64,000 nucleotides of DNA from Cypionkella sp049896245. Its GTDB lineage: Bacteria; Pseudomonadota; Alphaproteobacteria; Rhodobacterales; Rhodobacteraceae. The DNA lies in NCBI RefSeq assembly GCF_049896245.1, contig NZ_JAFCTX010000012.1, positions 58,838 through 122,837 of the forward strand, given 5' to 3'. Below, piece by piece: positions 52,266 through 60,603 of this stretch. Below the pieces are notes generated by a model. The model saw only the letters and a list, made by a program, of their open reading frames with translations, was not told the DNA's origin and did not search any database. Position numbers and translations under genes: made by a program. Every line of letters starts with the position of its first letter. Position 1 is the stretch's first letter.

Positions 52266-53576
52266 ATGCCCAGCTTTCTGTCGACCGATGACACCGATTT
52301 TGAGGCCCGCTTCACAGCCCTTCTGGGCATGAAGCGCGAAGAAGCCGAGGATGTCGATCAGGCCGTAGCCGCCATCATCGCCGATGTCCGCGCCCGTGGC
52401 GATGCTGCGGTGCTGGATCTGACCACCAAATTCGACCGTCTGACGCTGACAGCGCAGACCCTCGCCTTCAGCCCTTCGGAGATCGAAGCAGAATGTGCCA
52501 AAGTCTCTCCCGAGGATCGCGCCGCGTTGGAACTCGCGGCGGACCGCATCCGCGCCTACCACTCCCGCCAAATGCCGAAAGATGAGATGTGGACCGACAG
52601 CGCAGGGGCAACTTTGGGCTGGCGCTGGACCCCGGTATCCGCCGCGGGCCTCTACGTCCCCGGTGGCACGGCGTCTTATCCTTCCTCGGTGCTGATGAAC
52701 GCCATCCCCGCCAAAGTAGCAGGTGTTGCGCGCTTGGTGATCACCTGCCCGACCCCCGGCGGTATTGTGAATCCTTTGGTGCTGCTCGCGGCGCGGATCG
52801 CAGGCGTTGACACCATCTACCGCATCGGCGGCGCGCAGGCGGTGGCGGCGCTGGCCTATGGCACCCAAACCATTGCGCCGGTTGATAAAATCACTGGTCC
52901 GGGCAATGCCTATGTGGCCGCCGCCAAGCGCCGGGTGTTTGGCCGGGTTGGCATCGACATGATCGCCGGGCCATCGGAAATTCTGGTGATAGCAGATCGC
53001 GACAACGACCCCGATTGGATCGCGCTCGACCTGCTCAGCCAAGCCGAACATGACGCCTCTGCGCAATCCATCCTGATCACCGATGATGCGGCTTTCGGGC
53101 AGGCCGTTGCCCTCGCTGTCGAAAAACGCCTTGTCACACTGGAGCGTCGCGATATTGCGGGGGCGTCTTGGCGCGACAATGGCGCGGTGATCATCACCCG
53201 CGATCTGCATGAGGCAGCGGCGCTGTCCAACCGCATAGCCCCCGAACATCTCGAACTCTGCACCGCCGACCCCGAGGCGCTGTCACAGCAAATCACCCAT
53301 GCTGGTGCTATCTTCTTAGGGGCATGGACACCGGAAGCCATCGGCGATTACGTTGGCGGCCCGAACCATGTGTTGCCCACCGCCCGCTCGGCGCGGTTTT
53401 CTTCGGGATTGAGTGTGATGGATTTTGTGAAACGGACCACCTTGGCCAAAATGACCCCTGAAGCGCTGGCGCAGATCGGCCCCGCCGCGGAACGGCTGGC
53501 AATCTCGGAAAGCCTGCAAGCGCATGGGCTTTCCGTCCGCGCGCGGTTGGATCGCTTGAACCGGGGGGCAGAATGA
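52266..53576 (+). CDS. hisD: Histidinol dehydrogenase
   Basis: A 436-residue zinc enzyme catalysing the last two steps of histidine synthesis. Family motifs include AGLYVPGGTASYPSSVLMN, the NAD region KITGPGNAYVAAAKR, zinc ligands in LSQAEHDASAQS, catalytic IAPEHLEL, and the end YVGGPNHVLPT. The start ATG 52266 has GGAGG at 52256-52260. The stop overlaps UPF0262 as ATGA. Confidence 0.97.
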   Translation: MPSFLSTDDTDFEARFTALLGMKREEAEDVDQAVAAIIADVRARGDAAVLDLTTKFDRLTLTAQTLAFSPSEIEAECAKVSPEDRAALELAADRIRAYHSRQMPKDEMWTDSAGATLGWRWTPVSAAGLYVPGGTASYPSSVLMNAIPAKVAGVARLVITCPTPGGIVNPLVLLAARIAGVDTIYRIGGAQAVAALAYGTQTIAPVDKITGPGNAYVAAAKRRVFGRVGIDMIAGPSEILVIADRDNDPDWIALDLLSQAEHDASAQSILITDDAAFGQAVALAVEKRLVTLERRDIAGASWRDNGAVIITRDLHEAAALSNRIAPEHLELCTADPEALSQQITHAGAIFLGAWTPEAIGDYVGGPNHVLPTARSARFSSGLSVMDFVKRTTLAKMTPEALAQIGPAAERLAISESLQAHGLSVRARLDRLNRGAE

Positions 53577-54049
53577 ACCGCATCTGCGCCATCGACATTG
53601 ACGAAAAGGGCCTCGCCCGCGTCACCCCGACGATTGAGCAAGAGCGCAATGTCGCGATCTTTGATCTGCTGGAAGATAACTCTTTCACCCTGCCGGTGCG
53701 CGACGACCGCGCCACGGTGCCAGGCCCCTACCGTCTGGGGCTGGCGATCCGCGAGGGGCGGCTGGTGTTTGATATCGCCACAGAAGCCACAGAAAAAGTC
53801 GGCGAGTTCCACCTGTCGCTAGGGCCATTCCGCCAAGTGGTGAAGGATTACTTCCAAATCTGTGAAAGCTACTTCGAGGCCGTCAAACGTCTGCCCCCAA
53901 GCCAGATCGAAGCCATCGACATGGCCCGTCGCGGCATCCACAACGAGGGCGCGCGGGTGCTGCAAGAGCGGCTTGACGGCAAGGCCGAGGTCGATATCGA
54001 CACCGCCCGCCGCCTGTTCACCCTGATCTGCGTGTTGCACTGGGGCTGA
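53573..54049 (+). CDS. UPF0262 family protein
   Basis: A 158-residue protein of uncharacterised family, opening MNRICAIDIDEKGLARVTPT and holding VKRLPPSQIEAIDMARRGIH. It is a regular companion of hisD in alphaproteobacteria, here coupled to it (4-nt overlap) and to the phosphatase gene (1-nt overlap). Function is unknown. Confidence 0.88.
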   Translation: MNRICAIDIDEKGLARVTPTIEQERNVAIFDLLEDNSFTLPVRDDRATVPGPYRLGLAIREGRLVFDIATEATEKVGEFHLSLGPFRQVVKDYFQICESYFEAVKRLPPSQIEAIDMARRGIHNEGARVLQERLDGKAEVDIDTARRLFTLICVLHWG

Positions 54050-54504
54050 TGATGGCATTTCCGCAATCGGTGCTGTTCTGCTGTGATCACAACGCTGTCC
54101 GCTCGCCGATGGCCGAAGCGATGATGAAGAAATTTTACGGCCAGCGCGCCTATGTGCAGTCGGCAGGGGTGAAGAATGATATGGAGGTTGACGGCTTTTC
54201 CATCGCCGTCTGCGCAGAACTCGGCGTTGAGCTCGCCCGCCACCGCACGCGGTCGTTTGAAGAAATGCAGAACCTCGGCGATGATCTTGGCCAGTTCGAC
54301 CTGATCATCGCTTTGTCCCCCGCCAGCCAGCACGCCGCGCTTGATCTGACGAAATCCTACCATCTTGAGGTTGAATACTGGCCGATCATCGACCCCACCG
54401 CTTTGGGTGAGGGCCGCGACGCCAAACTCTCCGTCTACCGCCAAGCCCGCGACCAGATCAAAACCCGGATGCTCGACCGCTTTGGGCCACCGACAGAACT
54501 CTAA
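54049..54504 (+). CDS. Low-molecular-weight phosphotyrosine phosphatase family
   Basis: A 151-residue protein with the P-loop C-x5-R as CDHNAVRSP (catalytic Cys12, Arg18) and the general acid Asp in WPIIDPTALG. The fold is shared with arsenate reductases, and the sequence alone does not distinguish a protein phosphatase from that role. It overlaps UPF0262 by 1 nt. It is the last gene before the accessory islet. Confidence 0.88.
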   Translation: MMAFPQSVLFCCDHNAVRSPMAEAMMKKFYGQRAYVQSAGVKNDMEVDGFSIAVCAELGVELARHRTRSFEEMQNLGDDLGQFDLIIALSPASQHAALDLTKSYHLEVEYWPIIDPTALGEGRDAKLSVYRQARDQIKTRMLDRFGPPTEL

Positions 54505-54508
54505 GCCG

Positions 54509-54583
54509 CTAAAACTTATCTAAAATTTTGTTTCATCTTGGCGAAAATACTCCACGGGGATTTGGGGGCGTGAAACCCCCAAT
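54509..54583. repeat. 75-bp dispersed repeat, copy 2
   Basis: See 5817-5892; the same blocks in the same order, differing at about a dozen positions. It marks the left edge of the accessory islet. Confidence 0.8.
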
Positions 54584-54584
54584 C

Positions 54585-54947
54585 TTAGGCTTCAACCCGC
54601 GCCGCCAGAATTTCTGCCAAATTCGCCTCAATCCACCCGGTCAAGGCCCCCACCCGCTTGGCGGCTTCAACGCCTAAAGCCGTCAGCGAATATTCCACAT
54701 GCGGCGGCACCACCGGATGCGCCACCCGCAACACCAGCCCATCGCCCTCCAGCGCTTGCAAAGTCTGCGAAAGCATCCGCTCTGACACCCCGCCCACCCG
54801 TCGCCGAAGGGCCGAGAACCGCAAGGTGCCATCCTGCAAGGCAAACATCACCAGCACGCCCCACTGGCTGGTCAAATGCTTCAACACCGCCCGCGACGGA
54901 CAATTTGCCACCAGCACATTCGGCGGAAATTCGACCGCTACATTCAT
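54585..54947 (-). CDS. HxlR-family regulator (QorR/YtfH-like)
   Basis: A 120-residue winged helix protein. The conserved N-terminal cysteine in NCPSRAVLKHLTSQW is the redox or thiol-reactive residue in QorR and YodB. FSALRRRVGGVSERMLSQTL is the DNA-reading helix. It is divergent from a QorB-like gene, reproducing the E. coli ytfH-ytfG arrangement, so it probably represses that gene and senses quinones or electrophiles. Confidence 0.9.
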   Translation of the reverse strand: MNVAVEFPPNVLVANCPSRAVLKHLTSQWGVLVMFALQDGTLRFSALRRRVGGVSERMLSQTLQALEGDGLVLRVAHPVVPPHVEYSLTALGVEAAKRVGALTGWIEANLAEILAARVEA

Positions 54948-54992
54948 CCTGCAGCCCCTCGCGGCAAAACTTTATACTAACAGAAATGTATG

Positions 54993-55011
54993 TACTTCTC
55001 TTTCGTAAGTA
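54993..55011. promoter_or_regulatory. TACTT-N9-AAGTA inverted repeat
   Basis: Centred between the divergent HxlR and qorB genes; a likely operator for the HxlR protein. It fits the dimeric binding of that family, but is inferred only from position. Confidence 0.45.
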
Positions 55012-55051
55012 AAGGCGTATCTTTGCGCCACCGACCAAACAGGAGATCAAA

Positions 55052-55888
55052 ATGACCATCGCAATCACCGGCGCCAGCGGCGCTCTCGGCCAACTCGCCC
55101 TCACCGCCCTGAAAGCCCGCGCGCCGCAGGCCGAATTTATCGCCCTTGTCCGCGATCCGGCAAAAATCACTGGCACCCCGGCCCGCGCTTTTGACTATAC
55201 CAAACCCGAGACGCTTGCCCCTGCCCTCAAAGGCATCGACACCCTCGTGCTGATTTCCTCGAATGATTTCAACAACCGCGCGGGCCAGCACCGCGCCGTG
55301 ATTGATGCCGCCAAAGCCGCAGACGTCACACGCATCATCTACACCTCGATCCTGAAGGGTGACGCTTCGCCGATGATTCTGGCAGCAGATCACATCGCGA
55401 CTGAGGCCGCGCTGAAAGCCTCCGGCATCCCCGCCACCATCCTGCGTAACGGCTGGTACACCGAAAACTACACCGGCAGCTTGAAAGCTTCCATCGAACA
55501 TGGCGCACTGATCGGGTCCTCTGCCAATGGCCGCATCGCCTCTGCCGCCCGTGCCGATTATGCCGAAGCCATCGCCGTCACCGCCCTTGATGACAGCCAT
55601 GCAGGCAAGACCTACGAGCTTGCAGGCGACATCCCGCACACCATGGCCGAATTTGCGGCTGAGGTGTCCAATCAGGTCGGCAAAGCGATTGCCTTCAACA
55701 CCTTGCCGAAAGACACCTACGCGGGCATCCTGCAAAGCTTCGGTCTGCCGGAAGCCTTCGCCAATATCCTCGCCGACAGCGACGACACCGCAGCAACCGG
55801 GTCGCTGCTGGATGAAAGCCACACGTTGTCAAAGCTGATCGGTCGCCCGACCACGCCGATCGCCACCACGATCAAGGCGGCGCTGTAA
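55052..55888 (+). CDS. qorB: NAD(P)H:quinone oxidoreductase type 2, QorB-like
   Basis: A 278-residue NmrA-type Rossmann protein. GASGALGQLALTAL binds NADPH, followed by VRDPAK and the family's LRNGWYTENYTG and GRIASAARADYAEA blocks. Such enzymes reduce quinones and protect against thiol stress. It pairs with the divergent HxlR regulator. Confidence 0.88.
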   Translation: MTIAITGASGALGQLALTALKARAPQAEFIALVRDPAKITGTPARAFDYTKPETLAPALKGIDTLVLISSNDFNNRAGQHRAVIDAAKAADVTRIIYTSILKGDASPMILAADHIATEAALKASGIPATILRNGWYTENYTGSLKASIEHGALIGSSANGRIASAARADYAEAIAVTALDDSHAGKTYELAGDIPHTMAEFAAEVSNQVGKAIAFNTLPKDTYAGILQSFGLPEAFANILADSDDTAATGSLLDESHTLSKLIGRPTTPIATTIKAAL

Positions 55889-56029
55889 GCGCGCGCCAAA
55901 GCAGTGCTCGAACCAACCTGCGACAGCGGCCTCCCGTCGCTGCCGCAAACCACCGCCATGCTGCCGATCCCGGTCTGGACCGGGCCGCGCCCGCGTGCCA
56001 CCATGCGCCAAATCCTGCATGAGGCCAGT

Positions 56030-56437
56030 ATGACCGAAACCGCCCGCACCACCGTCACCGCCTATTACGCTGCCTTCAACGCCGAAAACCCCACGGGGAT
56101 GCTCGCCTGCGTCACCGACGGCATTGAGCACCGCGTCAACGAAGGCGGCATCCGGCTTGGCCGCGAAAAGTTCGCCGAATTCTGCGCGCATATGGGCGTG
56201 TCCTACCGCGAACAGCTGAAAGACATTGAGATTTTCGTAAACCAGGCAGGCACCCGCGCCGCCGCGGAATTCGTGGTCCATGGCGCATATCTCAAAACCG
56301 ACCCCGGCCTGCCCGAAGCCCGCGGCCAAAATTACATCCTGCCCGCCGGATCGTTCTTCGACCTAAAGGATGGCAAAATCTCCCGCATCACCACCTTCTA
56401 CAATCTCAACGATTGGATCGCTCAGGTCTCGGCATGA
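56030..56437 (+). CDS. SnoaL/ketosteroid isomerase-like protein
   Basis: A 135-residue NTF2-fold protein, starting MTETARTTVTAYYAAFNAEN and with the cone-shaped pocket motifs YLKTDPGLPEARGQNY and GSFFDLKDGKISRITTFYN. I place the start at ATG 56030, preceded by GAGG, though the frame opens at 55904. It is coupled (ATGA) to the GNAT gene. Substrate unknown. Confidence 0.78.
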   Translation: MTETARTTVTAYYAAFNAENPTGMLACVTDGIEHRVNEGGIRLGREKFAEFCAHMGVSYREQLKDIEIFVNQAGTRAAAEFVVHGAYLKTDPGLPEARGQNYILPAGSFFDLKDGKISRITTFYNLNDWIAQVSA

Positions 56438-57039
56438 CCCCAGATCTGGCCGCCGAGATCGAAGTTCGCGCCCTGACCGGCACAGCACTAGAGGCCGCCC
56501 TGGATGGTGTCGCCGCCCTGCGCATCGCGATTTTCCGCGACTGGCCCTACCTTTACGACGGAAACCTCGCGTATGAACGCGCCTATCTGCAAACCTACCG
56601 CGACAATCCCGGCGCCCTTTTGGTCGGGGCCTTCCACAATGGAGGTTTGGTCGGAGCCTCCACCTCGACCCTGATGGAAGATCACGCCGAAGCGTTCTCC
56701 GCCCCGTTCCGTGCGCTGCATATTCCGCTGGAAAACATCCTCTACGGTGCGGAATCCGTCCTGCTGCCCGCCTATCGCGGCATCGGTCTGGGCCACCGCT
56801 TCATTGATCTGCGCGAAGACCACGCCCGCGCCATGCACCGCGCCTATGTCGCGTTCTGCTCGGTCAAACGCCCCGAAAACCATCCGCTGAAACCCACGAA
56901 TGCCCGCTCCAATGATGCGTTCTGGATGGGCCGGGGCTATGAGCCGCTGCCCGGCGTGCTGGCAGAGTTCGCGTGGAAAGACGTGGGAGACGACGCAGAA
57001 ACCACCAAACCGCTGCAATTCTGGATGCGCAAACTGTAG
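56434..57039 (+). CDS. GNAT family N-acetyltransferase
   Basis: A 201-residue protein with the acetyl-CoA loop LLPAYRGIGLGHRFID (R-x2-G-x-G). The C-terminal half contains FCSVKRPENHPLKP and the FWMGRGYEPLPGVLAEFAWK stretch seen in the group that accompanies nitrilase-like genes. Its stop codon falls within a REP cluster. Confidence 0.82.
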   Translation: MTPDLAAEIEVRALTGTALEAALDGVAALRIAIFRDWPYLYDGNLAYERAYLQTYRDNPGALLVGAFHNGGLVGASTSTLMEDHAEAFSAPFRALHIPLENILYGAESVLLPAYRGIGLGHRFIDLREDHARAMHRAYVAFCSVKRPENHPLKPTNARSNDAFWMGRGYEPLPGVLAEFAWKDVGDDAETTKPLQFWMRKL

Positions 57040-57145
57040 GGTGGGGTTTTACCCCACCGCGCCGCATAATTGGTGGGGTGAACCCCACCCTACATCTCAA
57101 ACCCGCCGCCTCGGCCTACATGGGTAGGGCGGGGTTCACCCCGCC
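57036..57145. repeat. Cluster of three GTAGGGTGGGG palindromes
   Basis: Three GC-rich hairpins: ggtggggt/accccacc (57040-57058), a second like it (57073-57090), and ggcgggg/ccccgcc (57128-57145). An outer 13-bp inverted repeat joins the first two (57036-57048 with 57081-57093). It resembles REP elements and lies inside the GNAT-nitrilase gap. Confidence 0.8.
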
Positions 57146-57177
57146 ACTCCCGCCCCCCCCCAAGACCAAGGCCCGCC

Positions 57178-58062
57178 ATGATCCTCGCCGCAGCCGCCTA
57201 CCCGCTCTCCCGCCTTGTCGATTTCTCGGAATATGCCAACAAACTCACCATATGGGTCGAAGATGCCGTAGCGATGGGCGCTAACCTGCTGGTGTTCCCG
57301 GAATATGCCAGCATGGAACTGGCCTCGCTCGCCCCGCGCGAAGTCTCGGACGACCTAGAGGCTGCATTGCACGCAGTCGCCCGCCATGGCCCTGCCGTTG
57401 ATGCCCTGCACTGCCAACTCGCAGCCAAGCACAACCTCTACATCCTCGGCGCATCGGCCCCATATTTCGGCACTCAACGCCCGACCAACCGCGCCACCCT
57501 CTACGGCCCCAACGGCATCATCGGCCACCAAGACAAGCAGATGATGACAAGGTTTGAGCGTGAAACGTGGGATGTGGTCGCAGGTAACCCGCTGCAACTG
57601 TTCGACACAGCCATGGGCAAAATCGGCGTACTGATCTGCTATGACAGCGAATTTCCCCTGCTCGCCCGCACCTTGATCGAGGCAGGCGCGCAAATCCTGC
57701 TCGTGCCGTCCTGCACCGACACTCTGGCCGGATATACACGCGTCAAAGTAGGCGCGATGGCCCGCGCGCTGGAAGGTCAATGCGTCGTCGTCCACGCCCC
57801 CACCGTCGGCCCGTGCGACTTCTGCCCCGCTGTGGACGAGAATGTAGGCTCCGCCGCAATCTACGGCCCTTCTGACAAAGGTTTCCCCGAGACCGGGATT
57901 CTCGCCCAGACCGCGCTAAACCAACCCGGCTGGGCCATTGCCGAAATCGACCTTTCCGCCGTTGAGATCGTGCGTGCCACAGGCTCGGTGTTCAACCACG
58001 CACACTGGCCCGAACAAGCCAGCCGTGCCATCCAACCCATCGAAATCGTTAAAAACCCCTGA
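57178..58062 (+). CDS. Carbon-nitrogen hydrolase (nitrilase superfamily)
   Basis: A 294-residue enzyme with the Glu-Lys-Cys triad: Glu in VFPEYASMEL, Lys in GHQDKQMMTRFE, Cys in GVLICYDSEFPLLART. These hydrolyse amides or nitriles; the true substrate is not predictable. With the SnoaL and GNAT genes it forms an accessory three-gene set. Confidence 0.87.
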   Translation: MILAAAAYPLSRLVDFSEYANKLTIWVEDAVAMGANLLVFPEYASMELASLAPREVSDDLEAALHAVARHGPAVDALHCQLAAKHNLYILGASAPYFGTQRPTNRATLYGPNGIIGHQDKQMMTRFERETWDVVAGNPLQLFDTAMGKIGVLICYDSEFPLLARTLIEAGAQILLVPSCTDTLAGYTRVKVGAMARALEGQCVVVHAPTVGPCDFCPAVDENVGSAAIYGPSDKGFPETGILAQTALNQPGWAIAEIDLSAVEIVRATGSVFNHAHWPEQASRAIQPIEIVKNP

Positions 58063-58454
58063 ACACGCCGCCCCATACGTTAAAAATCCACAGCAAAAGC
58101 CCACTCCACCCGTGGTTCCCCTAAGCCCATCCTCTGTGCAAAAATATCCCCGCCGGAGGCAATCTGACGCCTTAAAATGATGAACGTTTGATCTTGCGGA
58201 CTTCGTGTAAAACAGTCCCATCCCGCACAATTCCCCAGACAACCACAACATGTTGTGTCCAACGCCGCAAAATAAGCCGCGATACACAAACCACTCCCAG
58301 CGGGGAAGAAACTCCGCCCGCAAAGTCCGCGCATCCGTGAACACGCAAACCACCCCAAACAGCCCCGATTTTCCCCCTTGAAAATCCCCCCCAACAAGCG
58401 CATATCCCTGCCGATGCCTGCGGTTCCCGCGGGCTAAATCCTATTGGAGAGACC
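58063..58454. other. 392-nt gene-free region before infA
   Basis: It contains an aaatatccccgccggagg box (58142-58159, repeated in inverse orientation near 16302-16317), a bipartite repeat, and the infA ribosome site (GGAGAG). A minus-strand frame over it encodes a peptide resembling one over the sister repeat at 33.5 kb; this is explained by the DNA repeat. Confidence 0.55.
58244..58310. repeat. Palindrome plus CCCAGCGGGGAAGAA element, copy 2
   Basis: cacaacatgttgtg, a perfect palindrome (58244-58257), 38 nt, then cccagcggggaagaa (58296-58310). The spacing is 10 nt longer than in the copy at 33469. Confidence 0.75.
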
Positions 58455-58673
58455 ATGGCCAAGGAAGATATCCTCGAATTCCCCGGTGTCGTGAAAGAAC
58501 TCCTGCCCAACGCGACATTCAAGGTTGAACTCGACAACGGCCATGAATTGATCGCGGTGATGGCAGGCAAGATGCGCAAAAACCGCATCCGGGTTCTGGC
58601 AGGCGATAAGGTGCAGGTCGAAATGACCCCCTATGATCTGTCCAAAGGCCGCATCAACTACCGCTTCAAGTAA
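58455..58673 (+). CDS. infA: Translation initiation factor IF-1
   Basis: A 72-residue OB-fold protein: MAKEDILEFPGVVKELLPNA at the start, GHELIAVMAGKMRKNRIRVL in the core and YDLSKGRINYRFK at the end. A ribosome site GGAGAG lies 5 nt upstream. In related genomes it follows the hisD-UPF0262-phosphatase group directly. Confidence 0.97.
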   Translation: MAKEDILEFPGVVKELLPNATFKVELDNGHELIAVMAGKMRKNRIRVLAGDKVQVEMTPYDLSKGRINYRFK

Positions 58674-58683
58674 CGTGAGCGCT

Positions 58684-58711
58684 TTCCGAAAAGTGGGCAC
58701 CGGTTTTCGGA
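58684..58711. repeat. Alphaproteobacterial palindrome between infA and maf
   Basis: An imperfect inverted repeat, ttccgaaaagtggg then caccggttttcgga. It resembles intergenic palindromes common in Rhizobiales and related genomes. Confidence 0.65.
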
Positions 58712-58733
58712 CCCAAAAGCGCGGGAAACCCTG

Positions 58734-59309
58734 ATGAAGCTTATCCTCGGATCAGGCAGCCCGCGCCGGAAGGAACTTCTGGCGCAGCTTGGCATCATCC
58801 CCGACGCCATCCTCCCCCCCGACATCAACGAAGACCCGCTCAAGGGCGAGTTGCCCCGCCCCTATTGTGCGCGTCTGGCGCGCGAAAAGGCGGCGGCGAT
58901 TCCCGCCGACCCCGATGACATCATCCTGACCGCCGACACCACAGTCGCCCTCGGCCGCCGTATTCTCGGCAAACCCGCCGATGCAGGCGAGGCCGCACGA
59001 TTCCTCACCGACCTCGGCGGGCGGCGGCATCAGGTGATCACCGCCATCGCCGTCAAACGCGGTGACAAAATCTGGAGCCGCGAAAGCGTCTCGGCTGTGA
59101 AGATGAAACGGCTGTCTGACGTGGAGCTGAACACCTATCTCGCATCGATGGAATGGCAAGGCAAAGCCGGTGCCTACGCCATCCAAGGTGCTGCTGGCGC
59201 CTTCATCCCGTGGATTTCTGGCAGCTTCACCGGCATCGTTGGCCTTCCCTTGGCTGAAACCGCAGCCCTGCTTGCCGCCGCAGGCTACCCCATCTGGAAA
59301 AGCCAATGA
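58734..59309 (+). CDS. maf: Maf-family nucleoside triphosphate pyrophosphatase
   Basis: A 191-residue house-cleaning nucleotidase. The nucleotide loop LILGSGSPRRKELLAQLG (S-x-S-P-R-R) and the catalytic aspartate in IILTADTTVALGRRILGKP are intact; YAIQGAAGAFIPWISGSFTG is the C-terminal substrate region. dTTP/UTP specificity is typical but not proven. It overlaps the next gene by 4 nt. Confidence 0.94.
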   Translation: MKLILGSGSPRRKELLAQLGIIPDAILPPDINEDPLKGELPRPYCARLAREKAAAIPADPDDIILTADTTVALGRRILGKPADAGEAARFLTDLGGRRHQVITAIAVKRGDKIWSRESVSAVKMKRLSDVELNTYLASMEWQGKAGAYAIQGAAGAFIPWISGSFTGIVGLPLAETAALLAAAGYPIWKSQ

Positions 59310-60331
59310 CCCGCACCGTCCTGCTCGATACCCTGAAAGACCGCCCCGCCGCCGCCTTGGTTATAGACGGCCAGTTGCACGATCTGGCGATTGACCCGAT
59401 CACCGACGCCCCCCTGCCCGGTGCGATCTACCGCGCCATCGCCGACCGCCCGATGAAGGGCCAAGGTGGCTTGTTCGTTAAACTCCCCGAAGGCTCAGGT
59501 TTCCTGCGCCAAACCGCAGGTATCGCCCCCGGCCAGCGCCTGCTGGTGCAGATCACCGGTCCTGCCGAGGCTGGCAAGGCCTATCCCGTCACCACCCGCC
59601 TGCTTTTCAAATCGCGCTACGCCATCGTCACGCCGGGTGCTCCGGGCCTGAATATCTCGCGCCGGATAAAAGACGACGCGCTGCGCGATGATCTGGAAGC
59701 GCTGGCAAAGGTCGCGATGCAAGGCGCGGATGAGATGCTGGGTTTGATCCTGCGCTCGGCCTGCACGCATGCCAATGATGACGAAATCGCCGAAGACATC
59801 GCAGCAATGCGCGAACTCGCACAGGCAGTGCTGGCGGATATTCAAGGCAATGCCGAACTGCTGGTCGAAGGCGCAAGCGCACATGAAACCGCTTGGCGCG
59901 ACTGGGCCGATCCCGAACCCGATGAGGTGATCGAGGGTGGTTTTGCCGACCATGACGTGCTGGAGATGATCGACGCCCTGCTCACTCCGCGTGTGACCTT
60001 GAACGAGGGTCACATGATGATCGAGCCCACCCGCGCGCTGATCGCAGTCGATGTGAACACCGGCAATGACACCTCGCCCGCCGCAGCCCTGAAGGCCAAC
60101 ATTGCCGCCGCCCGCGAACTGCCGCGTCAGCTGCGGCTGCGCGGATTGGGAGGCCAAGTGGTGATCGACTTCGCGCCGATGCCGAAGAAAGACCGCGCCA
60201 TCCTAGATCAAGTCATCCGCGCCGCATTCAAATCGGAATCCGAGGTCAATCTGGCAGGCTGGACCACGCTTGGCCTTTACGAGATCACCCGCAAACGCGA
60301 CCGTCTGCCGCTGACGGAACTGCTGGAATGA
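59306..60331 (+). CDS. rng: Short RNase G-like protein without zinc link
   Basis: A 341-residue RNase E/G family protein. Both catalytic aspartates are kept (LIAVDVNTGNDTSP and VVIDFAPMPKK), in the same order as in RNase E. But the protein is about 150 residues shorter than typical RNase G and ends soon after the catalytic domain; no CPxCxG zinc-link motif is present and the S1 region appears shortened. It may be a reduced RNase acting on rRNA or mRNA ends. It is coupled to maf and yacG by 4-nt overlaps. Confidence 0.8.
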   Translation: MTRTVLLDTLKDRPAAALVIDGQLHDLAIDPITDAPLPGAIYRAIADRPMKGQGGLFVKLPEGSGFLRQTAGIAPGQRLLVQITGPAEAGKAYPVTTRLLFKSRYAIVTPGAPGLNISRRIKDDALRDDLEALAKVAMQGADEMLGLILRSACTHANDDEIAEDIAAMRELAQAVLADIQGNAELLVEGASAHETAWRDWADPEPDEVIEGGFADHDVLEMIDALLTPRVTLNEGHMMIEPTRALIAVDVNTGNDTSPAAALKANIAAARELPRQLRLRGLGGQVVIDFAPMPKKDRAILDQVIRAAFKSESEVNLAGWTTLGLYEITRKRDRLPLTELLE

Positions 60332-60504
60332 GCTGCCCGATCTGCAACCGCAAATCTGACGAAAAATACAAACCCTTCTGCTCGCGCCGCTGCGCAGATG
60401 TTGATTTGGGCAAATGGCTTACGGGTAGTTATGCTATCCCAACTGCGGCGATTGACGACGAAAACCCGGAAGATCTCAGCGACCCGAAACATCGCCCGCA
60501 ATGA
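60328..60504 (+). CDS. yacG: DNA gyrase inhibitor YacG
   Basis: A 58-residue zinc-finger protein: CPIC and FCSRRCADVDLGKW carry the four cysteines, and the family's GSYAIP stretch follows. It binds gyrase and blocks DNA binding. It overlaps the short RNase G gene by 4 nt. No other gene lies between it and tRNA-Phe. Confidence 0.92.
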   Translation: MSCPICNRKSDEKYKPFCSRRCADVDLGKWLTGSYAIPTAAIDDENPEDLSDPKHRPQ

Positions 60505-60603
60505 TCTGCCGCCCAGCGCATTTTTCTGGCAAAACCCACTGGACAGCCCCGCGCCTGTAACGTATCACCCCGCCACCAAGTAAGATAAGGCCTTGCAAGA
60601 TGT

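Noticed and set aside
57916..58353. Minus-strand frame resembling one at 33392-33691 (both with LPRWE)
   Set aside because: The peptide similarity follows from the shared DNA repeat; neither frame has a ribosome site or family.
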